The notes under the pieces are model-generated. The model was not told the origin of the DNA. It ran no database searches and saw only the letters and a program-made list of their open reading frames with translations. Made by a program: the position numbers and the translations under genes. DNA of 36,436 nt from Pseudomonas caspiana (GTDB taxonomy: Bacteria; Pseudomonadota; Gammaproteobacteria; Pseudomonadales; Pseudomonadaceae), in contig NZ_LOHF01000040.1 of NCBI RefSeq assembly GCF_002158995.1, positions 1-36,436 on the forward strand. Direction: 5' to 3'. Positions 33,601-36,436 of this stretch are shown one piece after another. Numbering within the stretch: the first letter of the stretch is position 1; each line of letters starts with the position of its first letter.

Positions 33601-35540
33601 TCGGCATCGCCACGCACGATGTGGACGAAGGCGTCCTGCAGTGTGTCGTTGAGTTGCTGGATGTCGATTTCCAGGCCTTCAGCCGCGGTGAACGCGAAGT
33701 CATGAATCCAGAACTCACGGCCGTTGGTGTGGCGCAGGCGATACGGGAATTCACCCAGTACACGCAGGCCAAGGTTTTCCAGAATCGGCAGTACGTCGGA
33801 CAGGGCCAGCGGCGTATCGGCGTGGTACAGCTTGCAATGCAGCTGAGCCTTGTCGCCGGACAACGGCTGATAGAAGCTCATCACCAGTGGCTTGGCTTCG
33901 CTCAGGTTCAGCAGGTGCTGCATGTCGACCACAGCCGAATGCGCTGCAAAACGCTCGCGATAACCCGCCGGGAAGCCTTTCGGGAAATCCGCCAGCACAT
34001 TGGTGCCGTGGGCTTCGCCGAAGCTTTCCACCACCAGACTGGCGTAATCGTCTTTCCACGAACGGCAAGCCTGAATCACTTCGTTCTCAAGCTGAACCGG
34101 GTCAATGTTCAGATTGACCTTCGGGTCCACCCGCAGAATCAACTGCACGCGCGCCAGAACCGATTCAGAGAAGAAGGTCCAGAACTCGCAGTCGCTGGCC
34201 TTGAGGCGTTCCATCAGGACTTGCTGGATCTTCTGGCGTACTTCCGTGGAATAGATGTCACGCGGCACGTAGGCCAGGCAATAGCAGAAGCGACCGTAAG
34301 GGTCTTTGCGCAGGAACACGCGAATCTTGTTGCGCTCCTGAATCTGCACGATGGACATCACGGTGTTGAACAGCTCGTCCACCGGGGTCTGGAACAGGTC
34401 GTCACGAGGCAGAACTTCGACGACTTGCGCCAGCTCTTTACCCAGGTGAGCCTTGGGATGGAAACCGGAACGGTGCTCGATTTCAGCCACCTTGCGGCGG
34501 ATGTACGGAATCTCGCGAACGCTTTCGCCATACACCGAGGAGGTGTAGAGGCCCATGAAACGGCATTCCTTGATGACCTTGCCCGATGCATCAATCTGGC
34601 GGATCGACACGTAATCCGGGTACGCCGGACGGTGTACACGGCTCGGGTGCGCAGCCTTGGCGAACGACAGCAGCATCGGCTCGTGCAGGTAGCTCACGGC
34701 ATAGTCTTCAATGTGCAGGTCTTCGTGACTCAGGCCAGCACGCAGACGCTTGGTCAGGCCGAGGAAAGACGATTCGTCGTACACCAACTGGCCGCCCTCG
34801 GCTTCGTTGCTGACTTGAAACTCTTCGTAACCCAGGAAGGTGAAATGGTTATCCACCAGCCAGTGCAGGAACGCCTTGACCTCGGACTTCTCGCCCTCGT
34901 CGACGGCGTACTGCACAGAATCGATACCCGCCAGCAGCTCATTCAGCTTGGCCTTCATCGGTTCGAAATCTTCTACGGCCACCCGTACTTCGCCGAGCAC
35001 TTGCTCCAGCTCACGGGCCAGCACGTTCAACTCGCTGGCGTTGGCGCAACGGTCGATTTCCAGATACATCAGGGATTCTTGCAGTACGTCTTCGCCGCTG
35101 GTGCCTTTAGGCAGCAACTCCAGCAGTTCGCCCTTGCTGTCGCGACGCACGCTCAGCACGGTGGTTTGCAGCGTATGAATGCTGTAACCGCGACGGTTCA
35201 GCTCGGTGCGCACCGAGTCCACCAGAAACGGTAGATCGTGGTGCAGCACTTCAACGGCGGTGTGCGTGGATTGCCAGCCGTGGCGTTCGTAATCGGGGTT
35301 GTAGACGCGGACCTGCGGGGTGGCATGTTCAAAACGTTCAAGCAGACGCCAGGCTGACAAGGTGCAGCCCGCCAGGTCGGACAACCGACGCTGGGTGAGT
35401 TCATCGAGGGAAATGATGCCGAAGAATTGCTCAGCGAACAGCGCCACTTGTGGCAGTGCCTGTTCACTGATGTGCTGCGCCAGTGCTGCTTGCAGTTGAT
35501 GCTGGAAGTCAGACTTGCTGGCTGCGGTGAAGAACGCCAT
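30684..35540 (-). CDS. gdhB: NAD-specific glutamate dehydrogenase, 180-kDa class
   Basis: A 1618-residue enzyme oxidising glutamate to 2-oxoglutarate and ammonia, used when amino acids such as arginine serve as carbon source. The length matches the large class known from P. aeruginosa and Streptomyces. The long N-terminal regulatory part with ACT-like segments comes first. The catalytic core begins near 800 with FGNVARGGLRWSDREEDFRT, where R-G-G-L-R-W-S-D is the family hallmark. NSVIVPVGAKGGF, AADKGTATFSDIAN and the dinucleotide fold near SVIGIGDMAGDVFGNG follow. The ATG at 35540 has GGAG 8 nt upstream. A long open frame on the opposite strand (31236-35234) is an artefact of codon bias. Confidence 0.96.
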   Translation of the reverse strand: MAFFTAASKSDFQHQLQAALAQHISEQALPQVALFAEQFFGIISLDELTQRRLSDLAGCTLSAWRLLERFEHATPQVRVYNPDYERHGWQSTHTAVEVLHHDLPFLVDSVRTELNRRGYSIHTLQTTVLSVRRDSKGELLELLPKGTSGEDVLQESLMYLEIDRCANASELNVLARELEQVLGEVRVAVEDFEPMKAKLNELLAGIDSVQYAVDEGEKSEVKAFLHWLVDNHFTFLGYEEFQVSNEAEGGQLVYDESSFLGLTKRLRAGLSHEDLHIEDYAVSYLHEPMLLSFAKAAHPSRVHRPAYPDYVSIRQIDASGKVIKECRFMGLYTSSVYGESVREIPYIRRKVAEIEHRSGFHPKAHLGKELAQVVEVLPRDDLFQTPVDELFNTVMSIVQIQERNKIRVFLRKDPYGRFCYCLAYVPRDIYSTEVRQKIQQVLMERLKASDCEFWTFFSESVLARVQLILRVDPKVNLNIDPVQLENEVIQACRSWKDDYASLVVESFGEAHGTNVLADFPKGFPAGYRERFAAHSAVVDMQHLLNLSEAKPLVMSFYQPLSGDKAQLHCKLYHADTPLALSDVLPILENLGLRVLGEFPYRLRHTNGREFWIHDFAFTAAEGLEIDIQQLNDTLQDAFVHIVRGDAENDAFNRLVLTAGLPWRDVALLRAYARYLKQIRLGFDLGYIASTLNNHTDIARELTRLFKTRFYLARKLTTEDLDDKQLRLEQAILSALDDVQVLNEDRILRRYLDLIKATQRTNFYQPDANGQNKSYFSFKFNPRLIPELPKPVPKFEIFVYSPRVEGVHLRFGNVARGGLRWSDREEDFRTEVLGLVKAQHVKNSVIVPVGAKGGFLPRRLPLGGSRDDIQAEGIACYRIFISGLLDITDNLKEGGLVPPANVVRHDDDDPYLVVAADKGTATFSDIANGIAIDYGFWLGDAFASGGSAGYDHKKMGITAKGAWVGVQRHFRERNINVQQDSISVIGIGDMAGDVFGNGLLMSDKLQLVAAFNHLHIFIDPNPDPASSFIERKRLYDLPRSAWTDYDTSIMSAGGGIFPRSAKSIAITPQMKERFDIKADKLTPTELLNALLKAPVDLLWNGGIGTYVKSSEESHADVGDKANDAHRVNGDELRCKVVGEGGNLGMTQLGRVEFALNGGSSNTDFIDNAAGVDCSDHEVNIKILLNEVVQAGDMTEKQRNQLLESMTDEVGNLVLGNNYKQTQALSLATRRAYERIAEYKRLMADLEARGKLDRAIEFLPAEEQISERVAAGHGLTRPELSVLISYSKIDLNEALLESRVPDDDYLARDMETAFPPSLGAKYSGAMRQHRLKREIVSTQIANDLVNHMGITFVQRLKESTGMSAANVAGAYVIVRDIFHLPHWFRQIEALDYKVPAEIQLALMDELMRLGRRATRWFLRSRRNELDAARDVAHFGPHLAALGLKLDELLEGPTREVWQTRYQAYVEAGVPELLARMVAGTSHLYTLLPIIEASDVTGQNAADVAKAYFAVGSALDVTWYLQQISSLPVENNWQALAREAFRDDIDWQQRAITISVLQMADGPADIEERLNLWLEQHSAMVDRWRAMLVDIRAASGTDYAMYAVANRELLDLAMSGQTLAV

Positions 35541-35887
35541 CTGAGGTACTCCGCTTGTGCTTTTTTAGAAGGAAGCTTGAAGGAAGTGTTGCCTGCACAT
35601 GCTGTGCCTGGATGAAACGGCAGAGGCACAGCATAAGCCAAAGAACTAACGCTTGCCGCGAACGACTCGTCACATTTGCTTTCTGCAACCGGTGCCGGAA
35701 AAAACAACACGCAGGGTAGGACTTCTCCCACTACCGTTCATCTGCTGCCCAGCTTAACGACTGCCAGCCGGTGGTTACTTGTCGTGCTGCGACATATTCG
35801 GTCATCTGGTTGCAGGAAACTGTTGGGCATTGCTTGCCAATCGCTGGCAAAATTACTTTCCGCCCGCTTTTTCAGCCAGGAACGCTC
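35541..35887. promoter_or_regulatory. Divergent intergenic region with an 11-bp inverted repeat before gdhB
   Basis: These 347 nt separate gdhB from the divergent 121-residue gene and hold no convincing gene. ATGCTGTGCCT (35599-35609) and AGGCACAGCAT (35624-35634) form a perfect 11-bp inverted repeat with a 14-nt loop, 59-94 nt upstream of the gdhB start. A second, smaller one, TTGCCA and TGGCAA (35834-35850), lies before the 121-residue gene. Either could be an operator or a leader stem. I see no convincing -35/-10 pair for gdhB. Confidence 0.5.
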
Positions 35888-36253
35888 ATGCAAATCAAGA
35901 CTGCCAGTTTCATCGTTAACCCATGCGATGACGAGTACGACGACATGGCGCTGCTCTGCTGCCACGGTGAAACCGGCGAGCTGTTCTCGCTGACGCGTTT
36001 CCCGGATGAGCAAGAGATCGAGATCACCGTGCGCGATGACAAGGTGCAGACGGTTTCGCAGCTCAAGGTGACGTTGAGTGCCGAGCGTCTGGTGGTTGAG
36101 CTTGATCCTGCAGATGGCAAGGCGCTTGATGGACATCACCTGTATGAAATCAGCCATGGCATGGCGGCGGATGAGCTGAGGGAGGTTGAAGAGACGCTGG
36201 TGATTATTCTTGAGGGTGTTGGGGTTTATGTGAGTGAGCTGGCGGGTGCTTGA
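35888..36253 (+). CDS. Conserved-type hypothetical protein (121 aa)
   Basis: I do not recognise the family. The protein is strongly acidic, soluble and without a signal peptide, beginning MQIKTASFIVNPCDDEYDDM. The first half looks strand-rich (ALLCCHGETGELFSLTRF, EIEITVRDDKVQTVSQLKVT), suggesting a small beta domain, and the end (EVEETLVIILEGVGVYVSEL) is a probable helix or strand pair. The ATG at 35888 is preceded by AGGA with about 7-nt spacing; upstream in-frame codons lack a ribosome binding site. It is divergent from gdhB, and nothing in the sequence links the two functionally. Confidence 0.7.
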   Translation: MQIKTASFIVNPCDDEYDDMALLCCHGETGELFSLTRFPDEQEIEITVRDDKVQTVSQLKVTLSAERLVVELDPADGKALDGHHLYEISHGMAADELREVEETLVIILEGVGVYVSELAGA

Positions 36254-36341
36254 TTGGCGTTGATTGAGAATTCGATATTCATGCCTCTTCTATTGACTGA
36301 TTCATGCGCACATATCCATTTTCTCGGTCATTTCTGCTAAT

Positions 36342-36436
36342 GGTTGCGCTTTTACAGCGCCTCACTTTTGATAGAGCGCAAAAGTAAGCAAAACGCTCTT
36401 ACCCCACCACTGGGTCCCTCGCTGTCGCTCGGCATA
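36342..36436 (-). repeat. Pseudomonas intergenic repeat, right copy
   Basis: The reverse complement of this stretch aligns end to end with 1-92, so the window is framed by two inverted copies. The outer part (TATGCCGAGCGACAGCGAGG on the minus strand) is the best-conserved portion. It follows the 121-residue gene by about 90 nt, and that gap shows no feature. Confidence 0.8.

Noticed and set aside
31236..35234. A 1332-codon open frame on the plus strand opposite gdhB
   Set aside because: It lies wholly within gdhB, has no ribosome binding site and no recognisable domain, and its composition is the mirror of a GC-rich coding strand. Such antisense frames are common in Pseudomonas.
35681..35705. 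Possible sigma54 promoter for gdhB (GGCAC followed by TTGC on the minus strand)
   Set aside because: Only 3 nt separate GGCAC and TTGC where 5 are required, so the -24/-12 spacing is wrong by 2 nt.

Overview
The window is chromosomal DNA of a Pseudomonas, most likely from the fluorescens/syringae lineage. The gene blocks yafS-rnhA-dnaQ beside gloB-mltD, the five-gene Npp/Yej transporter followed by fabI, a single-chain AcnB and the very large NAD-dependent glutamate dehydrogenase all fit that genus. So do the many REP/REPIN palindromes. No tRNA, rRNA, CRISPR array or intact transposase gene was found.

Layout. (1) 1-92 and 36342-36436 are two inverted copies of one intergenic repeat that bound the window, which suggests a contig broken at repeats. 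(2) 290-2533: a two-gene acyl-CoA operon (3-hydroxyisobutyryl-CoA hydrolase type enzyme and acyl-CoA dehydrogenase) with a perfect palindrome inside its likely promoter. (3) 2721-7880, minus: a 1719-residue protein of the DUF6543 'dermonecrotic toxin domain' type, whose C-terminus reads as an aspzincin (M35-like) zinc protease. It is the accessory element of the window. A terminator-like hairpin lies just before its ribosome binding site and no partner gene is apparent beside it. (4) 8007-9745: an NADPH-dependent FMN reductase, a 69-residue unknown protein and a SatA-like acetyltransferase. (5) 9790-11789, minus: yafS, rnhA and dnaQ, with gloB diverging. (6) 12739-22770, plus: mltD, then nppA1A2BCD and fabI, closed by a bidirectional terminator. 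(7) 22937-26892: an MsbA-like exporter, a 58-residue protein, pdxB and tusA. (8) 26942-30417: a long DUF1289 protein and acnB, whose roughly 270-nt leader is strongly structured. (9) 30684-36253: gdhB and a 121-residue acidic unknown.

How the genes work together. Most are housekeeping: replication fidelity and RNA primer removal (dnaQ, rnhA), methylglyoxal detoxification (gloB), murein turnover (mltD), peptide import (npp), fatty acid elongation (fabI), PLP synthesis (pdxB), tRNA thiolation (tusA), the TCA cycle (acnB) and glutamate catabolism (gdhB). acnB and gdhB converge, each with its own terminator and a REPIN between them. The least explained parts are the toxin-like gene with its leader hairpin, the nested inverted repeats before acnB, and a fused-IR-like hairpin at 2548-2590.
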